DNA of 64,000 nucleotides from Simiduia agarivorans SA1 = DSM 21679 (lineage in GTDB: Bacteria > Pseudomonadota > Gammaproteobacteria > Pseudomonadales > Cellvibrionaceae). Position numbers and translations under genes: made by a program. The notes beneath the pieces are model-generated. The model was not told where the DNA came from, made no database searches, and worked only from the letters and a program-made list of their open reading frames with translations. The stretch covers positions 248,001 to 312,000 of the forward strand of contig NC_018868.3 of NCBI RefSeq assembly GCF_000305785.2. The letters are read 5' to 3'. This document shows positions 57,548-64,000 of this stretch, one piece after another; the stretch's first letter is position 1; every line of letters starts with the position of its first letter.

Positions 57548-57624
57548 TGGCGTCCCCGAGACGATTTGAACGTCCGACCTGCCGCTTAGGAGGCGGCTGC
57601 TCTATCCAGCTGAGCTACGGGGAC
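57548..57624 (-). tRNA. tRNA-Arg (anticodon CCT)
   Basis: Minus strand, 77 nt including an encoded CCA. Acceptor GTCCCCG pairs with CGGGGAC. D arm GCTCAGCTGGATAGAGC; anticodon stem GCCGC/GCGGC with loop CTCCTAA gives anticodon CCT (codon AGG). T arm shows GGACGTTCAAATCGTC with the GTTCAAATC loop. Discriminator G. All four arms fold. Confidence 0.96.
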
Positions 57625-57675
57625 CCGGCGCCAATTGTAATTAAAATGCCCGTGGGCAACAACCTGAGGATTGAT

Positions 57676-58650
57676 ATGCAAGACACCACGCCATTGCTGC
57701 GGCCAACGGATTTCCCCGCCATATCCCGCTCTGCTCTGACTTTGCTTCAGGTCAATCTGGGCTATTTGTGTAACCTCAGTTGCACCCACTGCCATGTCAA
57801 TGCCGGGCCCAAGCGCACCGAGCTGATGGATAAAGACACTCTGGCTCTGGTGCTCGAATTTGTGGATCAACACCAGATTCAATGTGTGGATATGACCGGC
57901 GGCGCACCGGAAATGAACCCCCATTTCCGTGCCTTGGTTAAAGCGCTGTATGAGCGCGATGTGGCCATGATTGACCGTTGTAACCTCACCATCCTGAATG
58001 AGCCTGTCTACGAAGACATGGCTGAATTCCTCGCCCGGCACCGGGTCAATGTGGTGGCATCGCTGCCGTGTTACTCGGAAAAAAACGTCGAACAGCAGCG
58101 TGGTAAAGGTATTTTCAATAGCTCCATCAACGCCTTGAAAAAATTGAATGCCTTGGGTTACGGCCGTGACCCTGCGTTGAAACTCGATTTGGTCTACAAC
58201 CCTAACGGCGCTTTTTTGCCGCCGTCTCAACAAATGCTGGAGCGCGATTACAAACAGCAGTTGAAAGACAATTTTGCTATTGATTTCAATCAGCTGCTCA
58301 CCATTACCAATATGCCGATAAGTCGTTTTGGTGCGCAATTATTGGCCAAAGACGGTTTTGATCAATACATGCGTTTGCTCAAAGAAAATTTTTCCGAGGC
58401 AAACCTGGCCTCACTCATGTGCAAATCACTGATCAGTGTGGATTGGCAGGGTTTTGTTTACGATTGTGATTTCAACCAGATGCTGGCTATGCCGATGCAC
58501 AATCCCGCGATGATCGCATCCAGCGAACAGCGATTGCATCTGCGCGATTTGTTGGCAGCGGATACTGAAGGTTGGCCCATTGCCATTGGTGAACACTGTT
58601 ATGGTTGCACTGCCGGCCAGGGTTCCAGTTGCGGGGGCGCGCTTGGTTGA
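57676..58650 (+). CDS. arsS: ArsS-type radical SAM/Cys-rich protein
   Basis: Radical SAM enzyme of 324 residues, with the [4Fe-4S] motif GYLCNLSCTHCHVNAGP (CxxxCxxC) near residue 30, DMTGGAPEMNP, and the C-terminal Cys-rich domain SVDWQGFVYDCDFNQML and GEHCYGCTAGQGSSCGGA. Family members are tied to arsenosugar biosynthesis (ArsS) or annotated as rSAM/selenodomain. TGAGGA lies 5 bases before ATG 57676; an ATG at 57643 is an in-frame alternative. It overlaps the next gene and heads a three-gene unit with two rSAM-associated transferases. No ArsM methyltransferase is present, so the arsenosugar role is uncertain. Confidence 0.85.
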   Translation: MQDTTPLLRPTDFPAISRSALTLLQVNLGYLCNLSCTHCHVNAGPKRTELMDKDTLALVLEFVDQHQIQCVDMTGGAPEMNPHFRALVKALYERDVAMIDRCNLTILNEPVYEDMAEFLARHRVNVVASLPCYSEKNVEQQRGKGIFNSSINALKKLNALGYGRDPALKLDLVYNPNGAFLPPSQQMLERDYKQQLKDNFAIDFNQLLTITNMPISRFGAQLLAKDGFDQYMRLLKENFSEANLASLMCKSLISVDWQGFVYDCDFNQMLAMPMHNPAMIASSEQRLHLRDLLAADTEGWPIAIGEHCYGCTAGQGSSCGGALG

Positions 58651-59341
58651 GCAACCGGTCTTAAGCCTGGTTATTCCCACCTGGGATGAGGGCGATTCTC
58701 TGCTCGCGCTGTTACAGAGCTTACAGCCCTTGCGCACGCAAGGCGTTGAAATCCTGGTGGCTGATGGCGAAGGCAGCGATCTGGCGCGATTTGCCGGCTT
58801 ACCGCTGGCCGATCACTGGCTCGCCACCAAACCGGGCCGCGCCTTCCAAATGCAAGCCGCGGCAACCATTGCCCGCGGCAACACTCTGGCGTTTGTGCAC
58901 GTGGACACCCGGGTCGATCTGGCGTTGTTCCAATTGTTGCTCACTGCGCCCGACGGCTGGGGGTTTTTTCCGGTGCAATTACTGCCCGAGACTTCCGCCA
59001 TGCGACTGGTGGCCTGGAGTATGAATCTGCGTTCTCGCTTGAGCGGGATTGGTACCGGGGATCAACTGTTGTGGGTGAGCCGTTCCCGGTTCTGGCAAGT
59101 AGGGGGCTACCCCGCACAGAAATTGATGGAAGACATCGCCCTTTGTCGGAAACTCAAACGCACGGGCGCGCCGGTGTTTTTACCGGGCAGGGTGGGTAGT
59201 TCTGCAAGGCGCTGGCAACAGCGCGGCTGGTTGCGCACGATTGTGCTGATGTGGACGCTGCGAGCGCGCTATTGGCTGGGTGCAGACCCGGATCACCTGG
59301 CGCGTATTTACTACCCGGAACACAAGCAGCTCAATGAATAA
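58643..59341 (+). CDS. rSAM-associated glycosyltransferase, TIGR04283 type
   Basis: A 232-residue family 2 glycosyltransferase: LSLVIPTWDEGDSLLALLQSL, ILVADGEGSDLARFA, FQMQAAATIARGNTLAFVHVDTRV and QLLWVSRSRFWQVGGYPAQKLMEDIALCRKL. The start is uncertain: TTG 58643 overlaps arsS by 8 bases and gives the usual short N-terminus; an in-frame ATG at 58601 is another choice. Overlap with both neighbours shows one operon. Confidence 0.82.
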   Translation: MVEQPVLSLVIPTWDEGDSLLALLQSLQPLRTQGVEILVADGEGSDLARFAGLPLADHWLATKPGRAFQMQAAATIARGNTLAFVHVDTRVDLALFQLLLTAPDGWGFFPVQLLPETSAMRLVAWSMNLRSRLSGIGTGDQLLWVSRSRFWQVGGYPAQKLMEDIALCRKLKRTGAPVFLPGRVGSSARRWQQRGWLRTIVLMWTLRARYWLGADPDHLARIYYPEHKQLNE

Positions 59342-59969
59342 ATCTGTCATCACACCCACCGGTGGCGTGCTCCAGTTCGCCAAGGCCCCTGTACCGGGTC
59401 GGGTGAAAACACGCATGCAACCTGTATTGAGTCCGGCGCAAAGCCAGGCACTGCACGAGGCTTTGTGCCAGCACGCCGCCACTCAGTGCTCGCAAGCGGG
59501 CGAATGGCGCTATCGCTTGTGCGTCACCGAACCCGGACACGGGTTCTGGCCCGAGACGTTGGCTCGTTATCAGACTTGGCCTCAGGCCGAAGGTGACCTT
59601 GGCCATCGGATGGCGCAGGCCATTGGCCAGGCTCTGGGACAGGGCTGGCGATGGGTGGTGGTGATTGGCAGCGATTGCCCTGAATTGGATCGTGAGTGTA
59701 TTCGGGCGGCCCGGGACCAACTGGCAGCGCATGATCTGGTGCTGGCGCCGGCCCACGATGGCGGCTATGCACTCATTGCCATGACCCGCCCGCTACCGGT
59801 CTTTGATGGCATTGATTGGGGCACGGAGCAGGTGTTGGCGCAAACCCTGGCATTGGCTGACCAGCGGGGGCTGTCTGTGGCCTTGTTACCCACGGTCAGC
59901 GACATCGACCGCCCCGAAGATCTGCCACTGCTTGGGCAATGGCCAGCATTGCGTCAATTTGTACGTTAA
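59334..59969 (+). CDS. rSAM-associated transferase, TIGR04282 type
   Basis: A 211-residue nucleotidyl/glycosyltransferase-like protein with GVLQFAKAPVPGRVKTRMQPVLSPAQ, the family's signature start, and VVVIGSDCPELDRECIRAARDQL and ALIAMTRPLPVFDGIDWGTEQVLAQTL. ATG 59334 overlaps the previous stop by 8 bases. The trio ArsS, TIGR04283 and TIGR04282 recurs in many bacteria (recalled) and likely builds one modified product. Confidence 0.85.
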   Translation: MNKSVITPTGGVLQFAKAPVPGRVKTRMQPVLSPAQSQALHEALCQHAATQCSQAGEWRYRLCVTEPGHGFWPETLARYQTWPQAEGDLGHRMAQAIGQALGQGWRWVVVIGSDCPELDRECIRAARDQLAAHDLVLAPAHDGGYALIAMTRPLPVFDGIDWGTEQVLAQTLALADQRGLSVALLPTVSDIDRPEDLPLLGQWPALRQFVR

Positions 59970-60302
59970 CTGTTGGCTTTGTACACGGCGTGATCTGTTA
60001 CCTTTATGCACATGCAGTCCAGTTGATCATATCTTCGCCATATTGTGCTTGGAATAGCCGCAATCTTTGTGGGGGATATGATAACTCCATGATAAATAAA
60101 GAAAAATTGACAGGTCAAAAGATCGGCAATGTGTAGGGGTGCCAGAGCTGGCGCGGCTTGGGTGCATGTGTCCCAAAAACATCCCCAGACTTATCCACAG
60201 CTTCTGGGGACAAGTTTTGGCGAGTGTTACGTGACTTGCTGGTCACGTTACCAATCTGTTGCATAGCCAATAAGCGGTACCATCAAGTCTGATGGGGGAT
60301 GA
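59970..60302. other. Gap between converging genes with a DnaA box in a hairpin
   Basis: This 333-base stretch contains no accepted ORF. TCCCCAGA (60182-60189) pairs with TCTGGGGA (60203-60210), and the 13-base loop contains a perfect DnaA box TTATCCACA (60191-60199). A second inverted pair CGTGAC/GTCACG lies at 60228-60245. The first structure may serve as a 3' end signal or a DnaA-titration site; neither is shown. Confidence 0.5.
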
Positions 60303-60770
60303 TCAGAAAATACCCAAGGCCAGACCTGCAGCCATGGCTTGGCCCAGTGCCTCGGCCTCTGCCAGGTGCTGCGGAGTAATTTCGCCACGGCAGATCAAGG
60401 GCTCGGCCACCGGCACCAACGGGTAGCCTTTGGCAATGCGGGCGACTTCGCGGGCAGCACCGGAGCCGTCGTTACCGGCCGAAATAAACAGCGCATAGGG
60501 TTTGTTGAGTTGGTAGGGCTCCGCCGGGTAATAGGTGCGGTCGAAAAAATCTTTCAGCATTCCGCTCATGTAACCGAAGTTTTCCGGCGTGCCCAGTAGT
60601 ACGCCATGGCACCACAGCAGGTGATCAAGGCTGGCATCGGCGGCCATGAGGCATTGCACCGCACAGCCCGGTTCCGCCTGCACCCCTCGTTCTGCTGCTC
60701 TGGCCAGCTGTCCGGTATTGCCGGTTTGCGTGTGGTACACGATTAGGATATTTTTCTGTTCAATCGCCAT
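60303..60770 (-). CDS. Flavodoxin-like NAD(P)H-dependent oxidoreductase
   Basis: A 155-residue flavodoxin-fold protein: ILIVYHTQTGNTGQLARAAERG (FMN phosphate loop SxTGNT-like), LLGTPENFGYMSGMLKDFFDRTYY and FISAGNDGSGAAREVARIA. ATG 60770 is preferred; an in-frame TTG lies seven codons earlier. It diverges from comEC. Redox partner unknown. Confidence 0.88.
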   Translation of the reverse strand: MAIEQKNILIVYHTQTGNTGQLARAAERGVQAEPGCAVQCLMAADASLDHLLWCHGVLLGTPENFGYMSGMLKDFFDRTYYPAEPYQLNKPYALFISAGNDGSGAAREVARIAKGYPLVPVAEPLICRGEITPQHLAEAEALGQAMAAGLALGIF

Positions 60771-60869
60771 GCGCGCTTTGTCTGAGTCCAATCATTTCAG
60801 CATATCGCAAGCGCTCTGGCAGTTGAACCGGCGCGTGCCGGTGACTCACACAGCACAACAGGGATCGTT

Positions 60870-63188
60870 ATGCGCTGGGTTTTTCTCGCTGCCAATGGCT
60901 TGGCACTCTCGTTTATTTCCTGGTCACAGTTGCCCACCACCGTGCAGTGGCTGGGGTTGTTACTGGTGCCCGGTTTTGCCGCCGTGCGTTGGCCGGCCTT
61001 GCGCCCAGCCGCCGGCGTATTGGCGGTAACCCTGGCAGTGCTCTGGTTGCAGGGCATCCGATTGCAATCCGCGCAGTTACCGCATCCGTGTGATGAGGTG
61101 GAGCTGCAGATGACCTTTCAGGTTGAGCGACTGCTATCGCGCGAAAATCTGCCCCATGTGCAGGGTATCCGTTTTGATGCGATACCAATCAGCAGTGCAC
61201 ATCATTCGGTGTGCGGGTCTTTGGCATTTGCCGGGCGTCGTGTGCGAATGGGCTGGTGGCATGCATCGCTGCCCGACCTTCAGGTAGGTGAAGTCTGGCG
61301 TGCGAATGTGACACTCAAACGCCCGCGCGGGCAACGCAACTGGTATGCCGATGATTATCAGTTGTGGCTTTTGCGCGAAGGCATCTACGCGAACGGCAAA
61401 GTCGCCACCGCCCAAAAGCTTGATGGCGAAAACCGGCCATCCTTGCGCGCGCGTTGGCAGGCGATGTTACTCGATCAGCTGCCGCTGGATCAGGCGGCCA
61501 TTCTCATTGCGCTCAGCACCGGCGACAGGCTTTGGCTCAGCGATGCATTGAGCGAAGCGTTGATTCATTCGGGCACTGCCCATTTGCTCGCCATCAGCGG
61601 TCTTCATATCGGGCTGGCAGCCATGCTGGGCTTTTGGTTTGGTCGGCTTTTTTTTGCTGGCTGGGTTCTTTGTTTGCCGCGGATTTGGCGCAGTGAATTC
61701 AACCAGATTCATGCCGCGCGTTGCTGTGCAGTGTTGGCCGCCGCAGCCTATTGCTGGTTTGGTGGTGCAGGCGTATCGACGCAGCGCGCGTTAATGATGT
61801 TGTGCCTGTATTTTATCGTGCAGCTGTGTTCGCGACAGTGGCGGGCATTGGATGTTTGTCTGGTTGCCATGTGGGTCTTGCTGCTGGTCAACCCGCTCGA
61901 GGCCAGTGCGCCGGGTTTTTATCTCTCGTTTTTTGCCGTGTTCTGTTTGTTGTCTGCGGCTCCTGCAGGGCGCGGTGCGTGGCAAAAATGGGTTGCGCTA
62001 TTGCGATTGCAAGTGTGGTTAGTGTTCGCCATGTTGCCACTGTCATTGTGGTTTTTTTCGGGTTTCAGTTTAGTCAGCTGGCTGGCTAACATTGTCGCCG
62101 TACCCTGGGTTTCATTGATTACTGTGCCGGCCACTTTGATCAGTGTTGTGTTGCACTTGTTGGGTTCTGATGCTCACATTTTTACGCTCTGGATAGCAGC
62201 CAGCAGTGTGCAGTTTTTTTTGGATTTTCTGGCGCTTCTCAGTAAGGGGATGACCTGGTTTGGGTTGCCGCAATGGCACGCGTTGCCGCTATCGCCCTGG
62301 ACATTGTTTTTGGGGGCGGTGTGTTTGTTGGGGTGGGTAGCCCCGCTACCTGCGCGGATAAAATGGCTGGGTGTTGGTGTTTCTGTTGTTTTCCTCAGCT
62401 GGAGTTGGCAGCAAGAGATCCGCTTGGCCGATGGGCGTGAGCGCATTCTGGTGTTCGATGTCGGGCAGGGGCTGAGTGTGCTGGTGGAGTCGGGTGGTCA
62501 ACGCCTGCTGTATGACACCGGTCCGCCCTTCGGTCGCCGCACCTCGGCCATGGCCCGTATTATGTTGCCGTTTTTTTATCGCAGCGCCGTAACCGGGTTG
62601 GATTACACCGTGGTCAGTCATGCGGACCTGGATCACGCGGGCGGCGTGGCTGATTTGCGTGCATTGGGTCCGTCGGTAATGCATTGGATCGCCGGGGAGC
62701 CAATAGACGGATTGAGTGCAACAGGTTGCGAGCAGCCGCGCACTTTGCCTTTCGGGCAGCGTGGCCAACTGCGTTTCATTGCCGCCGGCCGCACCCAGGA
62801 AGGCAATGACAGTTCCTGCGTGATCGAGGTGCGTTTGTCCTGGGCGTACTTACTGCTGACCGGCGATATTTCAGTGGCGCGCGAATTGATGCTCAGCCGG
62901 CGCCTGTCGCCCTACAGGCCTGCCTATGTAATGGCAGGGCATCACGGCAGCCAGACGTCCTCGAGCTTTGGTCTGTTGAGTCGTTTTGCCGGTGCCCAAT
63001 TTATCATCAGCGCGGGCTACCAGAACAGTTACGGTCATCCGCATCCCGCTGTTGTGCAGCGTGCGCAGGCGTTGGGTTTGCAGCCAGTCAACACAGCAGA
63101 TGCGGGCGCCATTATCTACCAGCCTGACGGGGCCGGTGGGGTGGACGTCATCCGGTTGCGTGAAGCCTCGCCCAGGTTTTGGCAATAG
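60870..63188 (+). CDS. comEC: DNA uptake channel ComEC/Rec2
   Basis: Inner-membrane channel for single-stranded DNA in natural transformation, 772 residues. An N-terminal DUF4131 region (residues 20-190), a multi-helix competence domain with HSGTAHLLAISGLHIGLAAM (near 230), and a C-terminal beta-lactamase-fold domain with the metal motif VVSHADLDHAGG and AGHHGSQTSSSF. All three domains are complete. exbB and exbD follow. In Pseudomonas this gene follows the DUF2062 gene directly (recalled). Confidence 0.95.
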   Translation: MRWVFLAANGLALSFISWSQLPTTVQWLGLLLVPGFAAVRWPALRPAAGVLAVTLAVLWLQGIRLQSAQLPHPCDEVELQMTFQVERLLSRENLPHVQGIRFDAIPISSAHHSVCGSLAFAGRRVRMGWWHASLPDLQVGEVWRANVTLKRPRGQRNWYADDYQLWLLREGIYANGKVATAQKLDGENRPSLRARWQAMLLDQLPLDQAAILIALSTGDRLWLSDALSEALIHSGTAHLLAISGLHIGLAAMLGFWFGRLFFAGWVLCLPRIWRSEFNQIHAARCCAVLAAAAYCWFGGAGVSTQRALMMLCLYFIVQLCSRQWRALDVCLVAMWVLLLVNPLEASAPGFYLSFFAVFCLLSAAPAGRGAWQKWVALLRLQVWLVFAMLPLSLWFFSGFSLVSWLANIVAVPWVSLITVPATLISVVLHLLGSDAHIFTLWIAASSVQFFLDFLALLSKGMTWFGLPQWHALPLSPWTLFLGAVCLLGWVAPLPARIKWLGVGVSVVFLSWSWQQEIRLADGRERILVFDVGQGLSVLVESGGQRLLYDTGPPFGRRTSAMARIMLPFFYRSAVTGLDYTVVSHADLDHAGGVADLRALGPSVMHWIAGEPIDGLSATGCEQPRTLPFGQRGQLRFIAAGRTQEGNDSSCVIEVRLSWAYLLLTGDISVARELMLSRRLSPYRPAYVMAGHHGSQTSSSFGLLSRFAGAQFIISAGYQNSYGHPHPAVVQRAQALGLQPVNTADAGAIIYQPDGAGGVDVIRLREASPRFWQ

Positions 63189-63255
63189 GTATGCTCTGGT
63201 GTGAAACCTTATGGTAGAGTGGGCGCGCAAATTACCGGTTTCTCAGGAGTAGTGT

Positions 63256-63882
63256 GTGTTAGAAATAATCCAGGCTGGCGGTTGGTTAATGGTGCCGATC
63301 ATTCTTTGCTCAATGGCGGTCGTGGGAATTGCGCTGGAACGCTTCTGGACGTTGAACCCGGCCAAAATTGCGCCGCGCCATTTGCTGGCGCAGGTGTGGG
63401 GCTGGATAAAGAATAACCAGCTGGACGCGCAGCGCCTGAAAGAGCTGAAGCAGGGCTCAGAGTTGGGCAAAATACTGGCGGCCGGTCTCAGTAATTCCCG
63501 TCACGGCCGCGACGTGATGAAGGATTCCATCCAGGAGGCGGCCAGCGAAGTGATCCATTCGCTGGAGCAATACCTGGGCGCCCTGGGCACCATTGCCGCG
63601 GTGGCACCGTTGCTGGGCCTGCTCGGTACAGTGATCGGTATGATCAAGGTGTTCACCACCATTACCTTGCAGGGCACCGGCAATGCGGGCGCGCTGGCCG
63701 GTGGTATCAGTGAGGCATTGGTGACCACGGCCGCGGGCTTGTGTGTGGCGATTCCGGCCATGGTGGCGCACCGCTACTTCACCCGCAAAGTAGATTCCAT
63801 TGTGGTGATCATGGAGCAGGAGTCCATCAAGCTGGTGGATGCTTTGCATAGCGACCGTCGCGTGGAAGGGAAGGGCAACTAA
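63256..63882 (+). CDS. exbB: ExbB/TolQ-family proton channel protein
   Basis: A 208-residue membrane protein of the MotA/TolQ/ExbB family: helix ILCSMAVVGIALERFWTL, then the paired helices YLGALGTIAAVAPLLGLLGTVIGMI and SEALVTTAAGLCVAIPAMVAHRYF. It should work with the ExbD encoded 2 bases downstream to energise an outer-membrane process. Start GTG 63256 after CAGGAGT. TolQ versus ExbB is not settled; no TonB or Tol partners are in view, but the comEC neighbourhood matches the Pseudomonas exbB2-like locus. Confidence 0.9.
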   Translation: MLEIIQAGGWLMVPIILCSMAVVGIALERFWTLNPAKIAPRHLLAQVWGWIKNNQLDAQRLKELKQGSELGKILAAGLSNSRHGRDVMKDSIQEAASEVIHSLEQYLGALGTIAAVAPLLGLLGTVIGMIKVFTTITLQGTGNAGALAGGISEALVTTAAGLCVAIPAMVAHRYFTRKVDSIVVIMEQESIKLVDALHSDRRVEGKGN

Positions 63883-63883
63883 G

Positions 63884-64000
63884 GTGAGTGGTGCCGTTCA
63901 GTTCCGGCGCAGTAAGCGCGAAGAGGAGTCGGTTAATCTCACGCCGCTGATCGACGTGGTGTTCCTGCTGCTGATTTTTTTCATGGTGTCTACCACTTTC
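63884..64000 (+). CDS. exbD: ExbD/TolR-family protein, start only
   Basis: The first 39 codons from GTG 63884 encode an N-terminus with NLTPLIDVVFLLLIFFMVST, the typical ExbD helix with its essential Asp. AAGG precedes the GTG and the exbB stop is 1 base upstream. The gene runs off the right edge. Confidence 0.92.
   Translation, partial: MSGAVQFRRSKREEESVNLTPLIDVVFLLLIFFMVSTTF

Noticed and set aside
60182..60210. Replication origin
   Set aside because: Only one DnaA box was seen, without an AT-rich unwinding region, dnaA, dnaN or gidA.

Overview
The window reads as a chromosomal segment of a free-living, probably marine, gammaproteobacterium of the Pseudomonas/Cellvibrio-type lineages. The evidence is gene content and order: topA, a DUF6586-type gene, a small gene, sulA-lexA, a psrA-type regulator, nagZ, hpt, a methylthioinosine phosphorylase, csiV, mfd, gap, nqrABCDEF-apbE-nqrM, sthA, a PilZ gene, lolCDE and a DUF2062 gene. 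As I recall, this is very close to the PA3011-PA2985 order of Pseudomonas aeruginosa. Codon use is GC-rich in almost all of this backbone. No database search was possible; family names rest on motif recognition.

Layout. 1-0.7 kb: a membrane coiled-coil protein running off the left edge. 1-16 kb: DNA topology, the SOS response (two tandem LexA boxes in front of lexA-sulA), a LOG-family enzyme, a TetR/PsrA regulator, peptidoglycan and purine salvage, a cold-shock protein, CsiV and Mfd. 16-26.6 kb: a GAPDH with an extra N-terminal domain, the complete Na+-translocating NADH:quinone reductase operon with its maturation factors ApbE and NqrM, and the soluble transhydrogenase SthA. 26.7-31.6 kb: a PilZ protein, a 0.26 kb non-autonomous inverted-repeat element, LolCDE and a DUF2062 protein. 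32.7-40.8 kb: adk, hemH, tsaB, uppP, two small enzymes, an M18 aminopeptidase, a double cyclic-nucleotide-binding/rhodanese protein and a probable tRNA-queuosine mannosyltransferase.

40.8-47.1 kb is an AT-richer accessory island. It holds a lipoprotein pseudogene with two in-frame amber codons, an unknown 204-residue protein, a REP-associated (RAYT/Y1) transposase gene killed by an ochre codon and bounded by inverted repeats, further copies of that repeat, an orphan PTS enzyme I-like protein, a 41-codon ORF, and an exported protein made of eight two-cysteine repeats whose start overlaps the stop of that ORF. It ends with a second RAYT gene that has an internal deletion. The enzyme I / small ORF / Cys-repeat run is the best candidate here for an undescribed system.

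47.1-64 kb returns to backbone: trpS, bioA, a DUF547 protein, a YcgR-like PilZ protein, ttcA, divergent lrp and ald, a PAS-GGDEF-EAL protein, rsmE, tRNA-Arg(CCT), an ArsS-type radical SAM enzyme with two associated transferases, a flavodoxin, comEC, exbB and the start of exbD. In Pseudomonas comEC-exbB-exbD directly follows the DUF2062 gene, so here about 29 kb separates parts of an otherwise conserved block.
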